A stretch of DNA of 64,000 bases, taken from NCBI RefSeq assembly GCF_004153195.1, contig NZ_SEMC01000001.1, forward strand, positions 62,001-126,000. Direction: 5' to 3'. The position numbers and the translations under genes were made by a program. Positions within the stretch are counted from its first letter, which is position 1. Each line of letters begins with the position of its first letter. Origin of the DNA: Sporolactobacillus sp. THM19-2. Lineage in GTDB: Bacteria; Bacillota; Bacilli; Bacillales; Sporolactobacillaceae. The notes under the pieces were generated by a model. The model saw nothing but the letters and a program-made list of their open reading frames with translations. It ran no database searches and was not told where the DNA came from. Shown piece by piece: positions 19,319 to 28,349 of the stretch.

Positions 19319-19367
19319 TCAATCAGGTCCTGATATCAATGATCGATATCAGGACCTGATTTTTCTC
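19319..19367 (+). terminator. Terminator after the PTS EIICBA gene
   Basis: A 17-base perfect stem (AATCAGGTCCTGATATC with GATATCAGGACCTGATT) and a short loop, followed by TTTTCTCTTTT. It separates the PTS pair from the alpha-glucosidase gene. Confidence 0.9.
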
Positions 19368-19378
19368 TTTTCCGCTTG

Positions 19379-19407
19379 TTGTCACTGATTGGGTGCTGTG
19401 CTATCAT
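19379..19407 (+). promoter_or_regulatory. Sigma-A promoter of the alpha-glucosidase gene
   Basis: TTGTCA at 19379-19384, 17-base spacer, TATCAT at 19402-19407; the start codon lies 57 bp further on. Confidence 0.65.
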
Positions 19408-19412
19408 GCTAG

Positions 19413-19442
19413 TGAAAGCGATTTAATGAGTAAACGTTTACT
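19413..19442. promoter_or_regulatory. cre-like site plus LacI/GalR-type operator
   Basis: TGAAAGCGATTTAA (19413-19426) matches the cre consensus except for one base. AGTAAACGTTTACT (19429-19442) is a perfect 14-bp palindrome with the central CG typical of LacI/GalR-family operators. Both lie just after the -10 box, so they should repress. No LacI-family gene is present in the window. Confidence 0.65.
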
Positions 19443-19464
19443 ATGCAAGGATGGAGGGATCCGG

Positions 19465-21858
19465 ATGTTTGGAAAATTACAGACATTTAAGCAAAAAGGC
19501 AGTACCATTGATATCGAATTTGAAGATAAAATGGTCAGCATCGAGGTCATCACGCCATCAATTATTCGATTTTTTGCACCGTTTGCTGCAGAACGACGGC
19601 CTTCAAAGGCGATTGAAGATCTTCATCCACATCCCGGAGTTTTTACGGTCAGGCAGGAGGACGGCAAGGTAGTTCTTCAGACAGAGACGCTTATTGTTCA
19701 AATCTCGGACACTTTCAAGGTGGATATTTACGACCTGGAGGGTCACCTGCTCAGTGCCGATTACCGGGGTCATGGGACGGCTTTTATTCGCCGGGGATCT
19801 GGAGAGGGACTGGAACTTGCGGCTGAAGAAGGGCACAAAATGGAAAAAGAGTCGGACAGGTTTAAAATCCGCGTGAAAAAGCAACTGGGGAAGAACACAT
19901 ACTTTTATGGATTCGGCGAAAAAACAGGCCCTCTGAATAAAAAAGGATACCATTACAGGATGTGGAATACCGACGACGCCAGTCCGCACGTGGAACGTTT
20001 TGAAAAAATGTACAAATCGATCCCCTTTTTCATCACCTTAAAAGATAAACAGGCATTCGGTTATTTTTTCGATAACACCTATGAAACGGTCTTCGATCTT
20101 GGTAAGGAAAACAGTGACTATTATTCTTTTGGTGCTGTAGATGGTGACCTGAATTATTACTTTATTTTCGGACCGTCTGTCAAAAAGGTGGTCGGTAACT
20201 ATACGTTTCTGACCGGAACGACGCCTCTCCCGCAGATGTGGACGCTCGGTTATCAGCAGAGCCGCTGGGCTTACACACCGGAGAGCAGGCTGCGGGAGGT
20301 TGCCGATACCTTTCGTAAAAAGGATATTCCATGTGATGTTCTGCATCTTGATATCGATTACATGGACGGGTATCGTGTGTTCACATGGGATAAGAAGAAA
20401 TTTGAAGATCCGGCGAAAGCGCTGGCAGAGCTGAAAGCGCAGGGTTACAAAGTCGTGACGATCATTGATCCGGGCGTTAAAAAGGACAGGGGATACAGTG
20501 TTTACGATGAAGGAATGAAAAATGGATACTTTGCGACGGACAAAGATGGGATCCCCTATGTCAACCGCGTCTGGCCCGGTGATGCACTCTTTCCCGATTT
20601 TTCAAATAAGAAAGTCAGAGACTGGTGGGCGGCTAATCAGAAAATCATGACGGATACAGGGGTAGCGGGTATCTGGAATGACATGAATGAGCCGGCCAGT
20701 TTTAAGGGGCCTTTGCCGGACGATGTTGTTTTTCATAACGATGGAGTCGAAACGGATCACCGCGAAATTCACAATGTCTATGGACATTATATGTCTCAGG
20801 CGACCTACGAGGGACTGAAAAAGGCGACAGGCAAACGCCCCTTTGTCATCACCCGTGCCTGCTTTGCGGGAACGCAGAAATATGCAACCGTCTGGACAGG
20901 CGACAATCAGAGTATGTGGGAGCACTTGAGGATGTCTCTTCCGATGCTGATGAATCTCGGCCTGAGCGGTATTGCTTTCTGCGGGACCGATGTCGGTGGA
21001 TTCGGATGGGACGGCTCGGCTGAACTGCTCTCCCGCTGGGTTCAGGTTGGTGCGTTCACGCCGCTGTTTCGTAACCACTCCAGCATTTTCACGCGTGATC
21101 AGGAACCCTGGGCGTTTGATGAACAGACGGAAGCGATCAACAGAAAATACATTAAACTGAGGTATCAGCTGATCCCGTATCTGTACGACATTCTGCACGA
21201 CGAAGAATCAACCGGACTTCCTGTGATCCGGCCGCTCCTGCTGCACTATCAGAATGATCCGAAGACTTATGAGATTAATGATGAATTTCTGTGTGGAGAG
21301 AGTCTGCTTATTGCACCTGTTGTTGAACAGGGAGCAAAGGCACGCCTCGTTTACCTTCCGGAAGGGGACAGCTGGATCGATTACTGGACGAAGGAGAAAT
21401 ATGATGGGGGACAGTATATCACCAGGGAAACACCGCTCGACATCTGTCCGATTTACATTAAAGCAGGAAGCTTTATCCCGCTTTACCCGGTACAAAATTA
21501 TATCGGTGAAAAGAAGATAGACCGGCTCACTCTGGATATCTATCTTCCGGATAAAGGGTCAGCTGCCACCTATACCCATTATCAGGATGACGGGGAAAGC
21601 TTCGACTACCGGAAAGGGGTATATAATCTCTATACATGGGAATTCAGTCGTGATGGCAGGGGGGTATCCATTAAACAGACTTTAGCGCATTCGGGATATG
21701 ATCCGTCTTATCAGTCCATCACATTGATCCTGAATCAGACCTCACCTGAAAAGATTCTGGCGGACGGCGTTCCTGTACCCTTTGTGACGAACAACGGTAA
21801 CACTTCATTTACTGTGGGAACAGATATCTCGAAGATCCGCGTAACATGTAAAGAATAA
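19465..21858 (+). CDS. Alpha-glucosidase, glycoside hydrolase family 31
   Basis: 797 residues from ATG 19465, seven bases after GGAGGG; a GTG at 19393 would place promoter and operator inside the gene. Family 31 catalytic residues are visible: nucleophile Asp406 in G-I-W-N-D-M-N-E-P and acid/base Asp480 in W-T-G-D-N-Q-S-M-W, followed by G-T-D-V-G-G-F-G. An N-terminal beta-sandwich (about 1-250) and C-terminal beta domains flank the barrel. No signal peptide, so it acts on imported oligosaccharides (maltose- or isomaltose-type). It is expressed as a single gene with its own promoter. Confidence 0.92.
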   Translation: MFGKLQTFKQKGSTIDIEFEDKMVSIEVITPSIIRFFAPFAAERRPSKAIEDLHPHPGVFTVRQEDGKVVLQTETLIVQISDTFKVDIYDLEGHLLSADYRGHGTAFIRRGSGEGLELAAEEGHKMEKESDRFKIRVKKQLGKNTYFYGFGEKTGPLNKKGYHYRMWNTDDASPHVERFEKMYKSIPFFITLKDKQAFGYFFDNTYETVFDLGKENSDYYSFGAVDGDLNYYFIFGPSVKKVVGNYTFLTGTTPLPQMWTLGYQQSRWAYTPESRLREVADTFRKKDIPCDVLHLDIDYMDGYRVFTWDKKKFEDPAKALAELKAQGYKVVTIIDPGVKKDRGYSVYDEGMKNGYFATDKDGIPYVNRVWPGDALFPDFSNKKVRDWWAANQKIMTDTGVAGIWNDMNEPASFKGPLPDDVVFHNDGVETDHREIHNVYGHYMSQATYEGLKKATGKRPFVITRACFAGTQKYATVWTGDNQSMWEHLRMSLPMLMNLGLSGIAFCGTDVGGFGWDGSAELLSRWVQVGAFTPLFRNHSSIFTRDQEPWAFDEQTEAINRKYIKLRYQLIPYLYDILHDEESTGLPVIRPLLLHYQNDPKTYEINDEFLCGESLLIAPVVEQGAKARLVYLPEGDSWIDYWTKEKYDGGQYITRETPLDICPIYIKAGSFIPLYPVQNYIGEKKIDRLTLDIYLPDKGSAATYTHYQDDGESFDYRKGVYNLYTWEFSRDGRGVSIKQTLAHSGYDPSYQSITLILNQTSPEKILADGVPVPFVTNNGNTSFTVGTDISKIRVTCKE

Positions 21859-21901
21859 GGATGATCATATATAATTCAAAATAAACGATCGGCAGACATT
21901 G

Positions 21902-21931
21902 CCGCTTGATATCTGTCCGATTTACATCAAA
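21902..21931 (+). pseudogene. Fragment of a second GH31 gene
   Basis: Thirty bases reading P-L-D-I-C-P-I-Y-I-K, the same ten residues as in the intact alpha-glucosidase (near 21438-21470). The three differing bases are all synonymous third positions, which points to a diverged paralogous coding sequence rather than a recent copy. Nothing recognisable continues on either side. Confidence 0.5.
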
Positions 21932-21944
21932 CCTTATTCAGGCT

Positions 21945-22118
21945 GATGCGAGTAGTGAAATGCTGTAAATCCGCCTGGACAGGGAGCAAGCAGGATATGC
22001 CAATACCTGTCAGTTTTATAGGTGGATGTCTCGGAAGTTCTTGTTGATAGCAAACCTGCTAACAAGTAGCAGGAAACGGAATAGAATTCCGGACAGGCGG
22101 TGCAACCGGACTGACTGA
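21945..22118 (+). ncRNA. Probable group II intron domain I remnant
   Basis: The stretch folds into a branched RNA: CCGCCTG (21971-21977) pairs with CAGGCGG (22094-22100) and encloses a perfect hairpin CCTGCTA/TAGCAGG (22055-22073). A smaller TCCGG/CCGGA hairpin spans the closing stem. The wording (GAGTAGTGAAATGCTGTAAATC-like start, AGCAGGAAACGG) resembles domain I of bacterial group II introns as I remember them. No reverse transcriptase, domain V or intron 3' end is present, so it would be a dead fragment. Another structured RNA class is possible. Confidence 0.4.
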
Positions 22119-22160
22119 AAAAATTATAGAAAAATAAATTCGAGAATCATCATAATTCTT

Positions 22161-22196
22161 AAACCTTCAATTAACACTCAAAATTGAAGGTTTTTT
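22161..22196 (+). terminator. Rho-independent terminator in the gene-free region
   Basis: AAACCTTCAATT pairs with AATTGAAGGTTT around an eight- to nine-base loop, with six T at the end. It sits ~300 bp after the alpha-glucosidase stop and probably ends that transcript. Confidence 0.8.
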
Positions 22197-22306
22197 AGTA
22201 CATGATTTCGACAGGTTTATAATTTTCTAAAAAATGTATGTCATAAAACCTTACAATTACATAGACAAAATAAACGGAGAAAACTAAAATGTAGCTAATC
22301 ATTGAA

Positions 22307-22350
22307 ATAATATTTTACATATGCCAAATGAATCTGGCATAAAATATTAT
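22307..22350. promoter_or_regulatory. Long AT-rich palindrome before the ABC operon
   Basis: ATAATATTTTA, a four-base bulge, TGCCA, an eight-base loop, TGGCA, TAAAATATTAT: 16 paired bases. There is no T-run, so it is more likely an operator or leader structure than a terminator. The RpiR/MurR-like protein encoded at 28350 is a candidate ligand. Confidence 0.5.
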
Positions 22351-22475
22351 ATTCTTAATGTTCAATTATGGATCCGTAAGACTTGAACATGACATCTTTT
22401 CAGGGGGGGGGACACATTCAATCGGGCGATCTACTAACGTACCGGGCTTTTAAAAAGAGAAGGAGGAAAGAAAAA

Positions 22476-24299
22476 TTGAAGGTAATTAAACGGATTCCAA
22501 TGTTCATGTTAATTGCACTACTGGCTTTTTCAATGACTGCGTGCGGTAATTCTTCATCCAACAATAATAATAACGCAAAATTCACAACAGTCTATTATTA
22601 CCACCCGATTTCTCCCGGTGCACCTAAAAACCCATATAACGCAACGGGAAATTCATTCACGAGTTTTAATAAGATGCAGCTTGCCTGGGCCTCAGGATTG
22701 GCAACGGATCTGAATAAATTCTACCCAGGGCTGGCAAAGTCATGGAGTGAGAGCCCAGATGGAACCAAAGCTACCATTGAATTGCAGCCTAAGGCAAAAT
22801 GGTCGAATGGCAAACCGGTAACTGCGGATGACGTGAAGACTTCAATGGCGATTGCATTTACTCAGGGAACGGCGCAGTCCTTCTCACTTGGAAGCGTGAA
22901 AGTTTTATCTGAGAAGAAGCTGGAGCTCTCCCAAGTACCTGGCGGAAAATATAAAATGTTCATGCACGATGCGCTGCAGCAAACAGTGGTGCCTGATTTC
23001 CAGTATCGCAAATTACTGCCGAAGGATATCTGGACCATCATTGAAAAGTCCCAATATACAGGTGACGATAAAGCCAAAACGGCTACAGCTAAAACGGCAC
23101 AGGAACAGTTGACGAAATTAGGGAAGAGTATCACCAAGTTCGCACCAAAAACTGACATTTCAGCCGGACCATTCGTACTAAAACGTCTGAATCCCGGTGA
23201 AGCTTTCTTAGTAAAAAATAAATATTTCTATGCGGCAGATAAGGTCAAAGTTGGCAGTGTTTCCCTTCGCAACTATACCGGCAACCAGCAGATTTGGAAC
23301 TATTTGATTGCCGGACAGCTGGATGCGACCCCATTTACTTCAATGCCGAAAAACATCTTGAATAGTGCGTTGAAGAAAAAAGGTAATCAGAAGGTTGTCA
23401 CACCAACTTATGTCGCTGCAGCCCTGGCGTTTGACCAGAAATTCTATCCATATGGTAATGTCAACGTACGAAAAGCACTGGCTTATGTCATTGACCGGGA
23501 GGCTGTCCAGAAAGTTGCTGAACCGGTTGTCGGTACGCCGTCAAAATATACAGACGGTATCACAGACAGCGCAGCGTCGGACTGGGTCGATGAATCCACA
23601 CGGTCGAAGATGGACACTTATGATGTGAATCTGGACAAAGCTACTTCACTTTTGGAAAAAGAGGGTTTTAAAAAGCAAAATGGCAAATGGATCCTGCCAA
23701 ATGGCAAGCCCTGGTCAATGGATATTCACGTGGTCAACGGCTTCAGTGACTGGATTCAGGGCGGCAAAGTCATCGCCAGTCAGCTGACCAAATTCGGTAT
23801 TGATGCGAAGCCGACGATTGTAAGCAGCTTTGCACAGTATCAGTCGGACATGGCAGCTCAAAAATACGCTGTTGGCTTCTGGCTCGATTCTCTGAGTGCC
23901 AATATGTATACGGCATTTGCCAGAATTTATGGTACGCCTGATGGTTATAACGTGGTAAACAGTAAGCTTGCTTATTACAGTCAAAAAGATAAGACGAAGG
24001 GCAACTGGATCGGGCTTCCGGAAAAACTCAAGATCTCAACAGGTGAAACGATCAATCCCGGTGAGTTGACTTATGAGATGAACCAGATGAAGCCTGAGAA
24101 TCAGAAGGATCATGTACAGAAGCTCGCACTGGTAACGAATGAATATGTCCCAATGATTGAAATCTGGGATTACACGCATGTTCAGTTTGTTAACACGGAT
24201 CGATTCACCAACTTCCCTGTCAAAGATGAAGGGCTAATGAACAATATGCCAGGCGTTTGGATGTCGTTAGGTTATGTCACACCTAAAACTTCAAAATAA
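22476..24299 (+). CDS. Oligopeptide/muropeptide ABC transporter substrate-binding lipoprotein
   Basis: 607 residues from TTG 22476, nine bases after AAGGAGG; an open frame to 22383 has no ribosome site. The N-terminus is a lipoprotein signal: K-R, a hydrophobic run, then M-T-A-C-G-N with the lipidated Cys near residue 26 and an Asn-rich linker. The rest is an SBP_bac_5 (OppA/DppA) fold: W-S-E-S-P-D-G-T-K-A-T, W-S-N-G-K-P-V-T-A-D-D-V and V-R-K-A-L-A-Y-V-I-D-R are standard. It captures ligand outside the membrane for the permeases that follow. Context points to cell-wall muropeptides rather than plain peptides. Confidence 0.88.
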   Translation: MKVIKRIPMFMLIALLAFSMTACGNSSSNNNNNAKFTTVYYYHPISPGAPKNPYNATGNSFTSFNKMQLAWASGLATDLNKFYPGLAKSWSESPDGTKATIELQPKAKWSNGKPVTADDVKTSMAIAFTQGTAQSFSLGSVKVLSEKKLELSQVPGGKYKMFMHDALQQTVVPDFQYRKLLPKDIWTIIEKSQYTGDDKAKTATAKTAQEQLTKLGKSITKFAPKTDISAGPFVLKRLNPGEAFLVKNKYFYAADKVKVGSVSLRNYTGNQQIWNYLIAGQLDATPFTSMPKNILNSALKKKGNQKVVTPTYVAAALAFDQKFYPYGNVNVRKALAYVIDREAVQKVAEPVVGTPSKYTDGITDSAASDWVDESTRSKMDTYDVNLDKATSLLEKEGFKKQNGKWILPNGKPWSMDIHVVNGFSDWIQGGKVIASQLTKFGIDAKPTIVSSFAQYQSDMAAQKYAVGFWLDSLSANMYTAFARIYGTPDGYNVVNSKLAYYSQKDKTKGNWIGLPEKLKISTGETINPGELTYEMNQMKPENQKDHVQKLALVTNEYVPMIEIWDYTHVQFVNTDRFTNFPVKDEGLMNNMPGVWMSLGYVTPKTSK

Positions 24300-24363
24300 A
24301 AAAAGAGGGTCACAACCGGATGAATGTTATAAGGAGTAGAAACACAGGGGGGTGCAGCATTTT

Positions 24364-25356
24364 ATGAAAGATTTTTTAATCCGCCTTGTATGGCGGATTT
24401 TTTCTGGCATTCTAATGGTTCTTGCCGTTGCCTCGCTGACATTTTTCCTCGTCCGTTTGATGCCGGGTAACCCGGTGGATGCGCAGTATAATCAGCTGAT
24501 TATGCAAGGAATGACGCCCGTTCAGGCAGAGAATCAGGTGAAAGTCATGTACGGTTTTATTCCTGATGAACCGCTGGATGAACAATTTATTCATTATATT
24601 TGGAACCTGTTGCATTTTGATTTTGGGCAATCCATCTCGTATGAAGGGATCGGTGTAGCCCACATTATCGCGAACGCGGCGCCCTATACATTGATTTTAG
24701 TGTTTATCGGTTTGATCACAAGTTTTCTGATTGGTGTGCTCGCCGGGGTCATTGCGGCAATAAAGCGTTCATCACCACTCGGGACTTCCTTAACTGTTTC
24801 TGGATCTTTACTGCATGGTGTTCCACAGTTTGTCATGGGGCTACTGCTGGCTTTCTTATTTACAACCTTGTGGCCAATTCTGCCATTTGGCGCGCCTTAT
24901 GATTCATCAATTGATCCTGGCTTCAATGGGCCGTTTATTTCATCGCTAGTCAGTCATGCGGTCCTTCCTGTGGTCACATATGCCCTGTCAAGTTACGGAG
25001 GCTGGTTATTAACGATGAAATCCAGTGTTATCACGGTACTCGGGGATGATTTTATCCTGGCATCCGAAATCAGAGGACTGAAATCTTCAACAAGAATTGG
25101 CTATATCGCTCACAACGCGATCCTGCCGCTGTTCACTTTATTTACGCTGTCTATCGGCTTTATGTTTGGAGGCTCTATCTTTATTGAGAACATCTTTGAT
25201 TATCCAGGCCTGGGTAATTTGCTGCTCAAAGCAATTGATGTTCGAGATTATCCATTAATGAGCGGGGCTTTTCTGCTAATCACGATAGCTGTTATTATTT
25301 CAAACATTGTCACAGATTTTCTTTATTCCATTGTTGATCCCCGGATTAGGAGGTAG
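24364..25356 (+). CDS. ABC transporter permease (OppB/DppB type)
   Basis: 330 residues from ATG 24364; a GTG at 24352 lies within the ribosome site AGGGGGGTG. Six hydrophobic helices. The N-terminal F-F-L-V-R-L-M-P-G-N-P-V-D is the hallmark of OppB-type permeases, and the EAA loop appears as A-S-E-I-R-G-L-K-S-S near residue 235. It forms the membrane channel with the next gene product. Confidence 0.9.
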   Translation: MKDFLIRLVWRIFSGILMVLAVASLTFFLVRLMPGNPVDAQYNQLIMQGMTPVQAENQVKVMYGFIPDEPLDEQFIHYIWNLLHFDFGQSISYEGIGVAHIIANAAPYTLILVFIGLITSFLIGVLAGVIAAIKRSSPLGTSLTVSGSLLHGVPQFVMGLLLAFLFTTLWPILPFGAPYDSSIDPGFNGPFISSLVSHAVLPVVTYALSSYGGWLLTMKSSVITVLGDDFILASEIRGLKSSTRIGYIAHNAILPLFTLFTLSIGFMFGGSIFIENIFDYPGLGNLLLKAIDVRDYPLMSGAFLLITIAVIISNIVTDFLYSIVDPRIRR

Positions 25357-25362
25357 GTTAGT

Positions 25363-26280
25363 ATGACCACAACGGGAACAATTAAATCTCTCAAACCATT
25401 TAAACCCAAACCTTACAAGGGGCAATCTTTCTGGAAGGCCGCATGGAAGTCAATTACACGGAAGACGAGCCGTATGGTGGGCTTTATCATTATTGTCATG
25501 TTTACTTTGATGGCGATTGTTGGCCCTTACTTGTACCCGCCTCATCTTCCCAGTGATCCGAATGCAATTTATGCGCCAATAAGCTGGAAGTATCCGCTCG
25601 GCACGGACTTTGAAGGAACAAGTAATCTTGCATTAATCGTAACAGGTGCTCGTTATGTGCTGCTCGCTGCTGCGTTTGGCGCGCTGTTTACAGTCCTTTT
25701 CGGCACTGTGCTGGGATTGATCTCCGGTTATTTTATTGGCTGGTCTGATTCCATCATCATGCGTATTACTGATTTCTTTTTGACAGTTCCCACTTTTCCG
25801 CTTCTCGTCGTTTTGTCTACAGTTTGGAATTTCGGCCATCCTCTGGCAATGGGGTTCATTCTTGGTATTACCGGCTGGGGTGGTATGTGCCGGGCGGTCC
25901 GGTCACAGACTTTGTCCCTGCGCGAAAGGGGCTTTGTTGAAGCAGCAAGGGGTCTTGGGCTGTCTTCCTTCTATATTCTGTTCAGGGAGATTCTCCCGAA
26001 TGTCAGCTCTTATATTGGTATGAACCTTCTGACATCGATTACGGGTTGTATATACGCGGAAGTCGGCTTGTTTTTCCTTGGTGTTGTACCCTTCCACGTG
26101 AACAACTGGGGCGTTATGCTGAATATGGCCGTATTCTCAGCTGGAGCCATGTCCAGTCCCGGCGCTCTGCCGTATTTACTTTCTCCTCTTCTTGCCCTGT
26201 TGCTTCTGACACTTGGCATTGTCCTATTCCTGGACGCAGTTGATGAAATGTTCAATCCACGGTTAAGAGAGGATGCATGA
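25363..26280 (+). CDS. ABC transporter permease (OppC/DppC type)
   Basis: 305 residues, start ATG 25363 after AGGAGG six bp beyond the previous stop. N-terminal OppC-like helix, then L-G-T-D-F-E-G-T-S-N near residue 80 and the EAA loop E-A-A-R-G-L-G-L-S near residue 193; it ends D-E-M-F-N-P-R-L-R, a common OppC C-terminus. It pairs with the preceding permease. The stop codon overlaps the ribosome site of the ATPase gene. Confidence 0.9.
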   Translation: MTTTGTIKSLKPFKPKPYKGQSFWKAAWKSITRKTSRMVGFIIIVMFTLMAIVGPYLYPPHLPSDPNAIYAPISWKYPLGTDFEGTSNLALIVTGARYVLLAAAFGALFTVLFGTVLGLISGYFIGWSDSIIMRITDFFLTVPTFPLLVVLSTVWNFGHPLAMGFILGITGWGGMCRAVRSQTLSLRERGFVEAARGLGLSSFYILFREILPNVSSYIGMNLLTSITGCIYAEVGLFFLGVVPFHVNNWGVMLNMAVFSAGAMSSPGALPYLLSPLLALLLLTLGIVLFLDAVDEMFNPRLREDA

Positions 26281-26281
26281 C

Positions 26282-27313
26282 ATGGCAAAAAGCTCAATAG
26301 CGAATGTCAAAAATGTTAATGAAGAAAACGGGGCGGATATTGCAATCAAAGCTAGACAGATTAACGTGGTTTATTCGACGCCAACTGGTGATATTCCGGC
26401 CGTCCGCAATGTTGATCTGGACCTGCCGAAAGGAAGTATTACGGGGATAATCGGTGAATCCGGATCGGGCAAGTCAACCCTGATTATGGCCATCATGAAT
26501 GCTGTGACAAAGCCAGGGAAAATTCTGAGCGGTTCGGTTATTTTGAACGGCCGGGTAGATATGCTGAAACTGAGTACTGAACAACAGAGAAATATCAGGG
26601 GTAATGAAATCGGCTTTGTTTTCCAGGCTGCGCAAAATTCATTAAATCCGCTTCGACGAGTCGGTCAGCAAATTCTTGATCTTGGGCGATCCCATGATGT
26701 GAAGGATCTGAGAGGCCTGATTAAATATGCAAAAGAGCTATTAACACGTCTGGGTTTGGACGCAGACCGGGTACTTGCTTCCTATCAGCACGAACTTTCG
26801 GGCGGCATGAGGCAACGGGTAGGCATTATGTTTGCCCTTGTCCTTAAGGCTGATATCGTGTTTCTGGATGAGTCAACGACGGCGCTGGACATGTTGTCGC
26901 AAGCCTCTGTTCTTGAAATTATTCGAGAGCTTCAGAAAGAGAAACATTTGACGATAGCCCTGGTGTCTCATGATATAGGCGTCGTCGCGGATCTGTCGGA
27001 AAGAATTGAGATTTTTTACGCAGGTGAAATTGTTGAGGAAGGTGAGACACGAAAGATTCTTGCCGATCCGCAGCATCCCTATACCCGTGGGCTGATCCGC
27101 GCGATTCCGAGAATTTCCGGTAATATTGACGCTGCTGAGCCTTTAAAAGGCTCACCGCCGGACTTTAAGACCTACCAACAACCCGGATGTCTTTTCTATG
27201 ACCGATGCCCGATTCGAACAGACTCATGTCTGAAGGAAAGACCAAAGCTCGTCAATATAGAAGATTCTCATAAAGTCGCTTGTTTTAGGGTGGGTGTTCA
27301 TGATAGAGATTAA
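26282..27313 (+). CDS. ABC transporter ATP-binding protein (OppD/DppD type)
   Basis: 343 residues from ATG 26282; ATG 26273 abuts the GAGAGG site. Walker A G-E-S-G-S-G-K-S-T (~residue 60), signature L-S-G-G-M-R-Q-R (~170), Walker B A-D-I-V-F-L-D-E-S (~190). The C-terminal Cys cluster (G-C-L-F-Y-D-R-C-P-I...C) is typical of Opp/Dpp ATPases. Its end overlaps the next gene. Confidence 0.92.
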   Translation: MAKSSIANVKNVNEENGADIAIKARQINVVYSTPTGDIPAVRNVDLDLPKGSITGIIGESGSGKSTLIMAIMNAVTKPGKILSGSVILNGRVDMLKLSTEQQRNIRGNEIGFVFQAAQNSLNPLRRVGQQILDLGRSHDVKDLRGLIKYAKELLTRLGLDADRVLASYQHELSGGMRQRVGIMFALVLKADIVFLDESTTALDMLSQASVLEIIRELQKEKHLTIALVSHDIGVVADLSERIEIFYAGEIVEEGETRKILADPQHPYTRGLIRAIPRISGNIDAAEPLKGSPPDFKTYQQPGCLFYDRCPIRTDSCLKERPKLVNIEDSHKVACFRVGVHDRD

Positions 27314-28310
27314 GAATTTGGAAAAAGTTTTCCATATCAAAGCAAAATTTTCAGATAAAAAGACCGTACACGCTGTTCGAAAAGTGAATCTGATTATCCC
27401 TGATGGTGGAGCAATTTCTTTGATCGGAGAATCCGGCTGTGGGAAAACGACTATTGGGCGCATGCTCTGCGGGCTGGAAAAGCCAACAGCAGGATCAATT
27501 ATAATCAATGGTCAGGATATCTCAAAATTAAGACGCGGAGCACGGTCAAAGCTTCTACAGAAAATCCAGTTGATTCAACAGGATCCTTATCAGGCGCTGA
27601 ATCCAACCCACACGATTTATCAAATGATGTCGGCTACGTTAAAAAAGGTGGCTAAAGAAAAGAAAAAGGGGCGGGACTGGGTCCGCTGGAGAATGGATGA
27701 ATTGCTGAATCTTGTCGGTCTGGATCCGTCCACCATCCTGTTTAAATACCCACATATGCTTTCAGGTGGTCAGCGGCAACGTGTGATTATTGCAAGAGCG
27801 CTGACCGTTGAGCCTGAAATCCTGGTTGCCGATGAAATCGTGTCAATGATTGATGTGTCGCTGCGTCTTGGTATTTTGAAACTTTTGCGCAATCTCAGAG
27901 AACAATTTAATATTTCCATTCTATTTATTACGCATGATGTAGCATCAGCCCGTTACCTTGGGGAAAATACGAAGCTATACGTCGTTTACAAAGGTATGAT
28001 TATTGAAAGGGGCCACACTGAGCGCGTTATCCGGCAGCCGCGTCACCCGTATACCCAGGCACTCCTGAGTGCAATGCCAATTCTGAAAGGGATTGAGAGG
28101 GCCGGGAGTGACCGTTTCGTTCTGACTTCGCAATTCAGGCAAAGTGTTCAGGAGCCGGCCGGATGTCTTTTCGCCGATCGATGCCCGTTCAGTCAACCTG
28201 TCTGCCGGGATAAGCGTCCGGAGTTGACTGCTGAAGGCGAAGGGGCAAGCGCATGCTTCTTCCCGAAAGTTCGTAAGGTCGCGGCAGTTGCGGTCAATCA
28301 AGGTGTTTAA
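27300..28310 (+). CDS. ABC transporter ATP-binding protein (OppF/DppF type)
   Basis: 336 residues from ATG 27300, overlapping the previous gene by 14 bp; a GTG at 27294 is an alternative. Walker A G-E-S-G-C-G-K-T-T, signature L-S-G-G-Q-R-Q-R, Walker B I-L-V-A-D-E-I; note Ile where Walker B is often followed by P or S. C-terminal Cys cluster G-C-L-F-A-D-R-C-P-F. It completes a five-gene importer. Confidence 0.92.
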   Translation: MIEIKNLEKVFHIKAKFSDKKTVHAVRKVNLIIPDGGAISLIGESGCGKTTIGRMLCGLEKPTAGSIIINGQDISKLRRGARSKLLQKIQLIQQDPYQALNPTHTIYQMMSATLKKVAKEKKKGRDWVRWRMDELLNLVGLDPSTILFKYPHMLSGGQRQRVIIARALTVEPEILVADEIVSMIDVSLRLGILKLLRNLREQFNISILFITHDVASARYLGENTKLYVVYKGMIIERGHTERVIRQPRHPYTQALLSAMPILKGIERAGSDRFVLTSQFRQSVQEPAGCLFADRCPFSQPVCRDKRPELTAEGEGASACFFPKVRKVAAVAVNQGV

Positions 28311-28349
28311 AAAAATTGGCATGAGCTGAACGTAAGATAAGGTGATGAC

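Larger units (their letters stand above)
21859..22475. other. 617-bp gene-free scar region before the ABC operon
   Basis: It holds a GH31 fragment (21902-21931), a folded RNA remnant (~21945-22118), a terminator (22161-22196) and a long AT-rich palindrome (22307-22350). I see no gene. The order suggests past insertion and deletion between the glucosidase and the ABC operon. Confidence 0.6.
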
